From assembly GCA_016743995.1 (NCBI GenBank), contig JADGFG010000028.1, positions 1-34,145 of the forward strand: DNA of 34,145 nucleotides, in the 5' to 3' direction. This document shows, piece after piece, positions 26,450-33,651 of this stretch (position 1 is its first letter; each line of letters starts with the position of its first letter). The DNA is from Kangiellaceae bacterium. Lineage in GTDB: Bacteria > Pseudomonadota > Gammaproteobacteria > Enterobacterales > Kangiellaceae. The notes under the pieces were generated by a model. The model was not told where the DNA came from. It worked only from the letters and a program-made list of their open reading frames with translations, and did no database searches. Made by a program: the position numbers and the translations under genes.

Positions 26450-26456
26450 TTACATC

Positions 26457-27092
26457 TTGAAGTCTATAAAATATCTGTTTTTTTTATTAATAGTTATCAG
26501 ACCCGCTTTTGTGTTATCTGATCAGCTGCCAAGCCAGGCTGAGCTGATTGCATTACAGCGCGTTGAATTAATTGATAAGCCTGCGTTGATGATAGGGATG
26601 GGGTTAACAAAGCAGCTTAATGGAGATTTTTATATCGGTGCATTTTATCTGGATGAGTCTGTTCAATACGGTGGCGGTAAAGAATTTTTTCAAATGGATG
26701 TTCCCAGACGAATGGTTTTTAAAATTGCGTCAAAGCGGCCGGTTCACGCTAGTTCTTTTGTTCGGAATTTAATCGAAGGGATAAAAATAAATAACGAAGC
26801 AGAGAAACTTAAAGCAGAAGGTAGAAAAGTCAGACAGATAATGCGTCATTTCCATGGTAGTTTCAGAAAGGGAGATACTATCAGTTTTGATTATCACCGT
26901 AATTTTGGGGTAAGAGTCAGATTAAACGGACGAATATTGGGTCAGGTAAAGGGCTCTAATCAGCTTTATGGATTGTTGGTTAATATGTGGGTCGGTGACA
27001 GGCCTCCATCTTCTAAATTTAAAACAGGGATTATGGGCGGCAATAGTAGTGAGGATGCTGTCGGATTACTTAAGAGTTATTTCCAGCTATAA
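26457..27092 (+). CDS. Secreted chalcone-isomerase-like protein
   Basis: 211 residues from TTG 26457. A signal peptide (MKSIKYLFFLLIVIRPAFVLS) precedes a single chalcone-isomerase-like domain of the bacterial type: LMIGMGLTKQLNGDFYIGAF, then RRMVFKI, FRKGDTISFDY, VRLNGRILG and MWVGDRPPSSKFKTGIMG. Plant chalcone isomerases share this fold with fatty-acid-binding proteins; bacterial secreted members have no established activity. It is a paralogue of the N-terminal domain of the divergent TonB-fused protein (24609-25892), sharing the pattern G-M-x3-L-x2-D-x-YIGA and W-x-G-x2-PP. The two probably act in the same periplasmic process, which is inference. Confidence 0.82.
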   Translation: MKSIKYLFFLLIVIRPAFVLSDQLPSQAELIALQRVELIDKPALMIGMGLTKQLNGDFYIGAFYLDESVQYGGGKEFFQMDVPRRMVFKIASKRPVHASSFVRNLIEGIKINNEAEKLKAEGRKVRQIMRHFHGSFRKGDTISFDYHRNFGVRVRLNGRILGQVKGSNQLYGLLVNMWVGDRPPSSKFKTGIMGGNSSEDAVGLLKSYFQL

Positions 27093-27114
27093 CAAAGTGG
27101 TTCAGTGACATACA

Positions 27115-27249
27115 TTAATCTCTAATATTGACTGAGCGGCCAATTTCTATATTCGGAGAGGCTTTATTTCGGTCTTTTTGTGTTTGATAAGCTTCTTTGT
27201 CCAGAATCAAATAAGATTTAAATAAGTATTGGTTGTCAACAGCAGTCAT
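27115..27249 (-). CDS. Possible small protein (44 residues), unrecognised
   Basis: An ATG at 27249 opens 44 codons on the minus strand, ending TAA at 27115-27117. The product is polar and soluble, starting MTAVDNQYLFKSYLILDKEA and ending IEIGRSVNIRD, with sensible amino-acid composition and no membrane segment. A weak GAAGTG lies upstream. It sits antisense between the chalcone-isomerase-like gene and saccharopine-dehydrogenase-like gene, 68 bases from repeat copy D. It might be a real small gene, the end of a decayed gene, or chance; I do not recognise it. Confidence 0.35.
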   Translation of the reverse strand: MTAVDNQYLFKSYLILDKEAYQTQKDRNKASPNIEIGRSVNIRD

Positions 27250-27316
27250 TTTTTTATCACTTCAATAATTTATGTTTACAGTTGATTTTTTCATAGATAT
27301 TCTTAGTAGTTTCCTT

Positions 27317-27355
27317 TATACCCAAATTCTTTGAAAGTGTAGGAATTTGGCTATA
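27317..27355 (+). repeat. Dispersed palindromic repeat, copy D
   Basis: TATACCCAAATTCTTTG, core AAAGTGT, then AGGAATTTGGCTATA. The most degraded copy (several mismatches from the consensus, including an unpaired G to C change in the right arm), 67 bases before the saccharopine-dehydrogenase-like gene. Confidence 0.75.
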
Positions 27356-27421
27356 TTTCAATTAATAACCCTTTTCCTCTTTGGTTAATCATGTGGAGGA
27401 AATAACTGGAAGAGAGAATAA

Positions 27422-28747
27422 ATGGCGAAGGTTCTATTGCTTGGCGCTGGATTTGTTACGGGCCCATTAGTTGATTATTTGCACAGCAAAGATCATGAAA
27501 TTATTATTGGTTCTCAATTTTTACCTGAGGCTACTCAATTAGTTAATGGTAGAAAGGGGTTAACACCCTTACAGGTAGACGTTACCAATAAAAAACAATT
27601 AACTGAACTGGTTGAAAAGACAGACCTGGTTGTTTCATTTGTCCCTTTTCAATTTCATGTTTTGGTCGCACGTATCTGTATTGAGCAAAAAACTTCGATG
27701 GTTACTGCCAGTTATGCACAACCTGAGATGTTGAGTTTAAATCAGGCTGCGCTGGATGCGGACATTATCATCTTAAATGAGATAGGGGTCGATCCGGGGA
27801 TTGATCATATGACTGCAATGCAGGTTATTGATCAAGCACATGATCGGGGAGAGCAGGTTGAAGCGCTCGTGTCATGGTGTGGTGGTATTCCATCTCCTGA
27901 AGCCAACAATAACCCGTTGGGTTATAAATTTTCCTGGTCACCCATGGCTGTTCTTACAGCGGTCTCAAATGATGCGAAGTACTTGAGAAACGGTCAGTTA
28001 AAGCATATTTCTGGAAATTCTCTGCTGACTTTGATGAAAGCCGTTAGTTTTAATGCCGAACTGGGTTTAAAAGGCTACGCTAACAGGGATTCATTAACTT
28101 ATCAGACTCAATATGCAATTCCAGAAGTTAAAACTTTGCTGCGAGGAACGTTACGTTATCCCGGGTTTGGAAAAATTATTGATGCAGCCAAACAAACCGG
28201 ATTACTTTCTGATGAAACCTTCCCGGGCAAAACTCCGGATACGTGGAAAGCGTTAATGTGTGATTTAACGGGCCTCTCAGGGACGGAGTCATTGACATCA
28301 TTTTATTCAGATACGGCTATCAGCGATTGCTTTAAGTGGCTGGGCTGTTTTTCGGATGAGCCGGTGGCTGGGGATTCTCCTATTGCTGCTTTTTGTCAGT
28401 TATTGTCAGATAAATTGCAATACGAAAAAGGTGAACAGGATATGATTGCAATGCAGCATCGATTTGTCCTGGTGGATAAAAATGGAGTCAAAAAGTTTCA
28501 TCGTTCAACATTAGTTGAAAAAGGCGAAGCTGGTGGTTTTTCTGCAATGGCTAAAACCGTAGGTTACCCTGCTGCGATTGCTGCAGATATGATTTTATCT
28601 GGCCAGATAACCAGAAAAGGGGTATGTATTCCTGTAACTCGTGATATTTATGAGCCTGTATTAGAAGTATTGAAAAGTGTCAACATTATGATGACTGAAG
28701 AAATTGTCGTTGATCAAAATGAAGACAGTTTTTTAAATCACCTGTAA
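27422..28747 (+). CDS. Saccharopine dehydrogenase-like oxidoreductase (LYS9/AASS type)
   Basis: 441 residues. An N-terminal Rossmann fold starts at once with VLLLGAGFVTGPLVDYL; the segments DLVVSFVPFQFHVLVARICI and NEIGVDPGIDHMTAM are typical of the glutamate-forming saccharopine dehydrogenase family, as is SWCGGIPSPEANNNPLGYKFSWSP (about 154-177). Enzymes of this group interconvert saccharopine with glutamate and 2-aminoadipate semialdehyde, in fungal lysine synthesis or lysine breakdown. No lysine-ketoglutarate reductase or aminoadipate semialdehyde dehydrogenase gene lies in the window, so the pathway is inference. GAGAG precedes ATG 27422. It is monocistronic by layout; a stem-loop lies 21 bases after the stop. 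Confidence 0.87.
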   Translation: MAKVLLLGAGFVTGPLVDYLHSKDHEIIIGSQFLPEATQLVNGRKGLTPLQVDVTNKKQLTELVEKTDLVVSFVPFQFHVLVARICIEQKTSMVTASYAQPEMLSLNQAALDADIIILNEIGVDPGIDHMTAMQVIDQAHDRGEQVEALVSWCGGIPSPEANNNPLGYKFSWSPMAVLTAVSNDAKYLRNGQLKHISGNSLLTLMKAVSFNAELGLKGYANRDSLTYQTQYAIPEVKTLLRGTLRYPGFGKIIDAAKQTGLLSDETFPGKTPDTWKALMCDLTGLSGTESLTSFYSDTAISDCFKWLGCFSDEPVAGDSPIAAFCQLLSDKLQYEKGEQDMIAMQHRFVLVDKNGVKKFHRSTLVEKGEAGGFSAMAKTVGYPAAIAADMILSGQITRKGVCIPVTRDIYEPVLEVLKSVNIMMTEEIVVDQNEDSFLNHL

Positions 28748-28768
28748 ATTAAAGGAATAGTCTGAAAT

Positions 28769-28798
28769 GCTGGCTATACTCTGGTACGAAAAGCCAGC
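28769..28798 (+). other. Stem-loop after the saccharopine dehydrogenase-like gene
   Basis: GCTGGCT (28769-28775) and AGCCAGC (28792-28798) are perfectly complementary around a 16-base loop. There is no T tract, so it is not a standard terminator; it may protect the mRNA 3' end. Confidence 0.4.
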
Positions 28799-28858
28799 GT
28801 AATAAAGGTATTCAGGTAGAAGCTTTTAAATGACGAGCGGACCGTCTTAAAATGATAT

Positions 28859-28888
28859 TTGTTAACTTATAGTTTAAGCTAATAGTAT
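28859..28888 (+). promoter_or_regulatory. Putative promoter for the peroxiredoxin gene
   Basis: TTGTTA (28859-28864) and TAGTAT (28883-28888) at 18-base spacing. It predicts a leader of about 120 bases containing the hairpin at 28946-28970. Confidence 0.35.
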
Positions 28889-28945
28889 TTATTAATTGTT
28901 TCAATTTGGCTATTGAAGCTATTCAGCGTATCTTTGGCTTTCAAC

Positions 28946-28970
28946 TGGCGCACTGGTTTTTAGTGCGCTA
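28946..28970 (+). promoter_or_regulatory. 5' leader hairpin of the peroxiredoxin gene
   Basis: GGCGCACT-GGTTTTT-AGTGCGCT forms a stem of seven Watson-Crick pairs plus flanking G-T and T-A pairs, 47 bases before the start codon. The T-rich loop and GC-rich stem suggest a leader structure rather than a terminator. Confidence 0.45.
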
Positions 28971-29016
28971 AACAATGAATCTTAATTTATCGAATTTTCT
29001 AATATAGGAGAAAATC

Positions 29017-29622
29017 ATGGGAGTATTGGTCGGACGCGAAGCGCCAGATTTCACTGCAGCAGCTGTACTTGGTAATGGTGAAATTGTAGACAACTTTAAT
29101 TTTAAAGAAGCTACAAAAGGTAAAAAGGCTGTTTTATTTTTCTACCCATTAGATTTTACTTTTGTATGTCCTTCTGAACTGATTGCTTTTGACCATCGTT
29201 TGGAAGAATTCACTAAACGTGGTGTTGAAGTGATTGGGGTTTCCATCGATTCACAGTTTTCTCATAACGCATGGAGAAATACCGAAGTGAATGATGGTGG
29301 TATTGGTAAAGTAGGTTATGCATTAGTTGCAGATGTTAAGCATACAATTTGTCAGGCTTATGATGTTGAACACCCTCAGGCAGGCGTTGCTTTTCGTGGT
29401 TCGTTTTTAATTGATGAAGAAGGCATGGTTCGTCACCAGGTTGTTAACGATTTACCATTAGGCCGTAATATTGATGAAATGTTACGTATGGTTGATGCGC
29501 TTCAGTTTAACCAGGAGCATGGTGAAGTTTGTCCTGCAGGTTGGAAAGAAGGTGATAAAGGAATGCAGGCTTCTACTGAAGGCGTAGCAAAATATTTGTC
29601 AGAAGAATCTGATAAATTGTAA
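29017..29622 (+). CDS. Typical 2-Cys peroxiredoxin (AhpC/Prx1 type)
   Basis: 201 residues. The peroxidatic Cys51 sits in FYPLDFTFVCPSEL, the catalytic Arg127 in AFRGSF and the resolving Cys172 in GEVCPAGWKEGDKGM; a third Cys (112) is extra. The enzyme reduces hydrogen peroxide and organic hydroperoxides and is recycled by thioredoxin or AhpF. GGIG at 94-97 resembles the GGLG motif of peroxide-sensitive forms, but the C-terminal YF motif is absent (the end is YLSEESDKL). A strong AGGAG lies eight bases before ATG 29017, implying high expression. No ahpF or oxyR is nearby. A long leader, a small hairpin and a clear terminator frame the gene as a single unit. Confidence 0.95.
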   Translation: MGVLVGREAPDFTAAAVLGNGEIVDNFNFKEATKGKKAVLFFYPLDFTFVCPSELIAFDHRLEEFTKRGVEVIGVSIDSQFSHNAWRNTEVNDGGIGKVGYALVADVKHTICQAYDVEHPQAGVAFRGSFLIDEEGMVRHQVVNDLPLGRNIDEMLRMVDALQFNQEHGEVCPAGWKEGDKGMQASTEGVAKYLSEESDKL

Positions 29623-29643
29623 AATTCCTGTTTAACCTGGTGT

Positions 29644-29659
29644 TAGAGTTACGACTCTA
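29644..29659 (+). other. Mini-hairpin with UACG (UNCG-type) loop after the peroxiredoxin gene
   Basis: TAGAGT-TACG-ACTCTA, a perfect six-base stem closing a tetraloop of the stable UNCG class, 22 bases after the stop codon and before the terminator. Confidence 0.5.
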
Positions 29660-29674
29660 TCACGGGAAGCAGAT

Positions 29675-29704
29675 AAAAAAAGCCGAGCTAAGCTCGGCTT
29701 TTTT
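29675..29704. terminator. Strong, apparently bidirectional intrinsic terminator
   Basis: AGCCGAGC (29681-29688) pairs with GCTCGGCT (29692-29699) around TAA, with seven A before and six T after the stem. The symmetrical flanks suit termination from either strand. It ends the peroxiredoxin transcript. Confidence 0.9.
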
Positions 29705-29715
29705 GGTGCTATTTA

Positions 29716-29755
29716 TATACCCAGATTCCCTGCATTTACAAGGAGTTTGGGTATA
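29716..29755 (-). repeat. Dispersed palindromic repeat, copy E (reverse orientation)
   Basis: Left arm TATACCCAGATTCCCTG, core CATTTAC, right arm AAGGAGTTTGGGTATA. The minus-strand core GTAAATGCAGG matches the consensus core, so it is inverted relative to copies B and D. It lies 11 bases after the terminator. Confidence 0.82.
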
Positions 29756-29935
29756 GATTACTATTGGTTCAATCAGACTAACTCCCTTATCCGTGTTCTA
29801 GTTCACATAATCTCTTTCAAAACACCCGGTTAAAGCATAATTGTGCTAGCTTTAAATGTTGGGATTGAGTTTTTATACGCGAAATAAGCATTATTCCTGA
29901 TGTTACGTTGAGCATTAAGAGTCTGGGGTCTTATT

Positions 29936-31243
29936 ATGCAGTTGTACTATTTTTATGGTCGTTTAAAGCATTATTTAATCGTTATTACTGGTCTATTCTA
30001 TTTTGTCAGCTTTCAGCTTTCAGCGGCCATTCCTGCTGACGTTCAAGCTGTATTTGATAGCAATGGTTGTACCGGGTGCCATGATGCAAGCGGCTCACCA
30101 TCTGGCGGACTCTCGCTTGTTAATGCGACTGTTTCGGAAGTTCAGTTAGTTGATGTTAATGCTAATTGTACTGGCATTGCTAAGCGTGTTGTCAAAGGTG
30201 ATCCTGATAATTCAGCCTTGTATCGAAAAATTTCAACGCAAAATCCTGGCTGCCCTGGAGCGATGCCTGCCGCAGCTGGAGTGATTAGTGCTGCCGACCA
30301 GAAAATAATCTATGACTGGATTGTTGCAATAGGCCCTGCTGCGCAGTCTGGGTTAATCGATATGGCTAGTCCGGTAGTCAATGTTAATGAAACAGAAAGT
30401 AGTGTCACTTTAACCGTTAACCGAGCGCTTGGTACTACTGGAATAGTGACTATTGATTATGCCGTTAGCAGTATTGGTGGAGATAATGCCGTTTCTCCAG
30501 ATGATTATATTGCAGATACTGGCACCTTGACTTTTGCTGATGGTGAAAATGTCAAAACAATTATTGTTACTCTGGTTGATGACCTTATTTATGAAGGTGC
30601 CAGAGTTTTTAGCGTTAGTCTGAATAATATTACAGGGGGAGCTGTTGCTGGTTCACAACAGCAAACGAAAGTGACCATTGTTGATAATGAATTTCCTGCT
30701 TTGCCTGGCACTTTTCTTTTCGGTGCAGTCAATTATTCAGTAAGCGAAGCTGGCGGTTCGTTATCGGTTAATTTACTCAGAACTTTTGGGGCTACAGGAA
30801 CGGTAACTGTCAACGTAGTTTCTAGTAATGGTAGTGCTACTGCTGGTATGGATTTTTCACCAGTTAATCAGACAATTGAATTTGCTGAAGGTGTAACTTC
30901 GTCAACGATTAATATTTCCGTTCTGGAAGATCTGGCAGATGAAGGTAATGAAAATTTTAATCTCAGTTTATCTGGTCCAACAAATGGTGCCTTGCTTGGT
31001 TCAGTGAGTACTGTATCTATTACTATCACCGATAATGATTCATCCGGTGGTGGAGATGGCGGGTCAGGAGGTTCTGGGGGTGGAGGCTCTGAAGGGGGGG
31101 GCAACACTGGAGGTGGTTCTGAAACCGGTGGTGCTGGAAATGATCCGGCTGTAGAAGCGGAATATTCAGCTGCTGGTAGTCTGTTTTATCTGCTGCCCTT
31201 TATGTGTGTCTTACTTCTTTTAAGAGTATTTGTTCGAGTTTAA
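29936..31243 (+). CDS. Secreted cytochrome c-like protein with two Calx-beta domains and C-terminal anchor
   Basis: 435 residues from ATG 29936 (GGGG eight bases upstream). Signal peptide about 1-30 (QLSAAIP). A cytochrome c haem site CTGCH (Cys45, Cys48, His49) lies in a domain to about 135, with Met in GAMPAAAG as a possible sixth ligand. Two Calx-beta domains (about 143-250 and 255-365) follow, each with acidic turns such as DNE and DNDSS at their ends that bind calcium in relatives. A Gly/Ser-rich linker (about 368-405) precedes a hydrophobic C-terminal helix ending in Arg residues (GSLFYLLPFMCVLLLLR), resembling the GlyGly-CTERM rhombosortase signal. It is probably periplasmic or surface displayed; substrate and electron partner are unknown. 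Confidence 0.82.
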   Translation: MQLYYFYGRLKHYLIVITGLFYFVSFQLSAAIPADVQAVFDSNGCTGCHDASGSPSGGLSLVNATVSEVQLVDVNANCTGIAKRVVKGDPDNSALYRKISTQNPGCPGAMPAAAGVISAADQKIIYDWIVAIGPAAQSGLIDMASPVVNVNETESSVTLTVNRALGTTGIVTIDYAVSSIGGDNAVSPDDYIADTGTLTFADGENVKTIIVTLVDDLIYEGARVFSVSLNNITGGAVAGSQQQTKVTIVDNEFPALPGTFLFGAVNYSVSEAGGSLSVNLLRTFGATGTVTVNVVSSNGSATAGMDFSPVNQTIEFAEGVTSSTINISVLEDLADEGNENFNLSLSGPTNGALLGSVSTVSITITDNDSSGGGDGGSGGSGGGGSEGGGNTGGGSETGGAGNDPAVEAEYSAAGSLFYLLPFMCVLLLLRVFVRV

Positions 31244-31297
31244 ATGGATTGCTGCATTTTTTGAGCTGTCATTAATTGATGAAAAACTGATTGATGG

Positions 31298-31319
31298 ATA
31301 GACCACGTCTGTGGTCTAT
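31298..31319. promoter_or_regulatory. Perfect palindrome overlapping a putative -10 box
   Basis: ATAGACCAC-GTCT-GTGGTCTAT: nine paired bases with a four-base loop. TATACT (31317-31322) overlaps its right edge, 35 bases before the pentapeptide gene. It might be an operator for a dimeric regulator, or an RNA hairpin ending the upstream transcript. Confidence 0.45.
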
Positions 31320-31356
31320 ACTGATTGGTATGGTTTAGCTGGTCAGGACAATAAAT

Positions 31357-31692
31357 ATGACATTAAGATTTCCCGAAGACCCTTTATATCAACTTTTACG
31401 AAGTGAAAAAATTGATGAGTTTAATCAACAAAGAAAATCACAGAAAGCGATATCTTTTCAGGATTGTGATTTCAGAGGATTAAATTTACGTGGGCTGGAT
31501 GCCTCAGGTATCAATTTTAGTGGCTGTTATTTCAGAGCCAGCGATTTACGAGGAATAGATTTTAGTCAGTCAAACCTGAACGGAGCAAGTATTGCAGCAG
31601 CTCAAATTTCAGGTTGTTTATTTCCAGTGAACATTGCCGCGGAAGAGATTATTCTTTCAGTAGAAAAGGGAACCCGAATGAGAATGAAATAA
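31357..31692 (+). CDS. Short pentapeptide-repeat protein
   Basis: 111 residues. The middle shows pentapeptide repeats of A(D/N)LxX type (CDFRG LNLRG LDASG INFSG CYFRA SDLRG IDFSQ SNLNG ASIAA AQISG CLF), forming one short right-handed beta helix of about three coils. The conserved tail LFPVNIAAEEIILSVEKGTRMR is shared with small gammaproteobacterial relatives. AGGA is eight bases before ATG 31357. It is much shorter than the gyrase-protecting Qnr proteins (about 218), so quinolone protection is not implied. Function unknown. Confidence 0.85.
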   Translation: MTLRFPEDPLYQLLRSEKIDEFNQQRKSQKAISFQDCDFRGLNLRGLDASGINFSGCYFRASDLRGIDFSQSNLNGASIAAAQISGCLFPVNIAAEEIILSVEKGTRMRMK

Positions 31693-31753
31693 CCAGAATT
31701 TTAATTCAAAATTACAATATTCACGGAACAGAGTAATTTTTGATGGTTTAGTT

Positions 31754-31759
31754 TATAAT
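31754..31759 (+). promoter_or_regulatory. Putative -10 element for the alanine symporter gene
   Basis: A perfect TATAAT 48 bases before the TTG start; no good -35 hexamer at usual spacing (GAGTAA is the closest). Confidence 0.4.
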
Positions 31760-31807
31760 GCCCGAAATTATCGATAACATAACAACAAGATATTAAGGGG
31801 CCGCATT

Positions 31808-33481
31808 TTGGAAGCATTTAGTCAATTTTTACAATTCCTGGATTCATTTCTTGGTAGTGCAGTATATTTTCCGTATTTGTTGATTGGGACTGGAGTATTT
31901 TTCACAATATATCTTGGATTTCCACAATTTCGATATTTTTCTCATGCGACTCGAATTTTACGTGGGAAATATGCCAAAGACGATGCGCCGGGCGACACTT
32001 CTCACTTTCAGGCGTTATCAACTGCACTGTCAGGTACCGTTGGTACAGGAAATATTGGTGGCGTAGCGCTGGCAATATATTTCGGCGGGCCAGCAGCATT
32101 ATTCTGGATGTGGATTACTGCATTTTTTGGAATGACAACCAAATTTGTAGAAGTGACCTTATCTCATAAATATCGAGAAAAAACTGCTGATGGAACGATG
32201 GCTGGTGGACCCATGTTTTTCATGGAAAAAAAGCTCAATATGAAATGGCTTGCTGTTATTTTTGCGGTAGCAACAGTTTTAAGTTCGTTTGGCAGTGGTA
32301 ATATGCCACAGGTTAACAGTATTGCTGTCGGTCTAAACTCAACGTTCGGTATTGATAACTGGATTACTGGACTCGTTCTGGCTGTCATTTTAGGGTTTGT
32401 AATAGTCGGCGGAATTAAACGAATAGCGCTGGTTGCAGCGCGAGTTGTACCAATAATGGCTGCTATTTATATCATTGGTGCTCTGGGCGTTATTTTTGTT
32501 AATTATGAAAATGTTATTCCTTCTTTTCTGTCTATTTTCGAACATGCATTTAGTGGTAGTGCCGCAGTCGGTGGTTTTCTGGGGGCTAGTTTTGCTTATG
32601 CAATGCAGCGCGGTGTAGGAAGAGGTTTATTTTCGAATGAAGCAGGGCAGGGATCTGCTGCAATAGCACATGCTAGCGCAAAAGGGGATGAACCAGCATC
32701 AGAGGGCATGGTTTCATTATTGGAACCATTCATTGATACCATTGTGATTTGTACCATTACGGGGTTGGTTATTCTGTCATCTGGTGTCTGGAGTGAAAAG
32801 CACCAGAATGAGATGCAATATTCAGATCTTCAATATGTTCAGGGAATGTATTCAGATACCAATGAAGCGGATCGAAACAAGCTATTTAATTATCTGAACT
32901 CGACAGAGAGTGAAGAAGATAAAATATTAAAATACAGCGGAAATATTCGTGTGATAGAAGGTGTTGCTGTCACTAATGGTTTTACCTTAATTGCTGCGCG
33001 TTCCGTTGCAGAAAATGTTACTTACCAATTAAATAAAGTGGCATTTACTGGTGAGCTTGAAATTAAGGAAGGTAAACCTGTTAACTCCTCAATCGTTGTT
33101 TCAGGTAAATCTCTGATACATACGGTGAGGCTAACAACTGAAGCTTTCAAACGTGGTATTTTTGGAGACTGGGGGCAATATATTGTATCGATAGGGCTGT
33201 TACTTTTTGCTTTCAGTACGGCAATAGCCTGGTCATATTATGGTGACCGTGCAATGATCTATTTGTTGGGTGAAAAATCGGTTTTACCTTATCGTATTAT
33301 TTATGTCATTGCATTTTTTCTGGCATCGGTTGTTGACTCACAGGTTATCTTTGATGTCGCTCTGATTACGGTTGCTTTAATGACCATTCCAAACTTGATA
33401 GGACTTCTTATTTTACATAAGGATATGAAAGAAACGGTTAAAAATTACTGGGTACATTTCAAAAAAAATCAGGCCGATTAA
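31808..33481 (+). CDS. Alanine (or glycine):sodium symporter, AGCS family
   Basis: 557 residues from TTG 31808 with AAGGGG six bases upstream. The family motifs are clear: [24 protein letters not shown] near residue 65, [16 protein letters not shown] near 110, GPMFFMEKK near 138, and [18 protein letters not shown] [10 protein letters not shown] near 275. There are about ten TM helices. A soluble stretch of about 100 residues (about 325-430) interrupts the C-terminal half; the marine Alteromonas/Pseudoalteromonas DagA is of similar length, so this may be a normal long form. It imports alanine or glycine with sodium across the inner membrane. A clean terminator follows at 33511-33540. Confidence 0.93.
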   Translation: MEAFSQFLQFLDSFLGSAVYFPYLLIGTGVFFTIYLGFPQFRYFSHATRILRGKYAKDDAPGDTSHFQALSTALSGTVGTGNIGGVALAIYFGGPAALFWMWITAFFGMTTKFVEVTLSHKYREKTADGTMAGGPMFFMEKKLNMKWLAVIFAVATVLSSFGSGNMPQVNSIAVGLNSTFGIDNWITGLVLAVILGFVIVGGIKRIALVAARVVPIMAAIYIIGALGVIFVNYENVIPSFLSIFEHAFSGSAAVGGFLGASFAYAMQRGVGRGLFSNEAGQGSAAIAHASAKGDEPASEGMVSLLEPFIDTIVICTITGLVILSSGVWSEKHQNEMQYSDLQYVQGMYSDTNEADRNKLFNYLNSTESEEDKILKYSGNIRVIEGVAVTNGFTLIAARSVAENVTYQLNKVAFTGELEIKEGKPVNSSIVVSGKSLIHTVRLTTEAFKRGIFGDWGQYIVSIGLLLFAFSTAIAWSYYGDRAMIYLLGEKSVLPYRIIYVIAFFLASVVDSQVIFDVALITVALMTIPNLIGLLILHKDMKETVKNYWVHFKKNQAD

Positions 33482-33510
33482 ACGTTGCTGGTTACTTGAG
33501 TTGTTAAATG

Positions 33511-33540
33511 AACCCCATTTTAATGGGGTTTATTATTTTA
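33511..33540 (+). terminator. Intrinsic terminator after the alanine symporter gene
   Basis: AACCCCAT (33511-33518) pairs with ATGGGGTT (33523-33530) across a TTTA loop, followed by TATTATTTTA. Confidence 0.8.
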
Positions 33541-33651
33541 TAGATGTCGTTTTTATTTTTGTATATGATTGGAGACAGGTTTCCATTAGCTAATGAATAA
33601 TATTTGTTGATGCGATTTCATTGATTAAATTAAACTGATCGGGTTTGAAAT

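Larger units (their letters stand above)
25893..26456. other. AT-rich divergent intergenic region between two chalcone-isomerase-like genes
   Basis: 564 bases, very AT-rich, with no convincing gene. It contains a tandem ACAGAAAT pair (26106-26121), the palindrome TTGCATGCAA (26153-26162), and two exact copies of ACAGGTCTAATT (26244-26255 and 26357-26368), each followed by a similar A/T-rich stretch. Both flanking promoters must lie here. Confidence 0.65.

Noticed and set aside
28865..28890. OxyR-like site (ATAG...CTAA) in the peroxiredoxin promoter
   Set aside because: The spacing and the central residues do not fit the OxyR consensus and only one half-site pair is present.
32780..33110. About 100-residue soluble stretch in the alanine symporter as a foreign insertion
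   Set aside because: Marine DagA-type symporters are of similar length (about 540 residues), so it is more likely a normal long form; no intein motifs seen.
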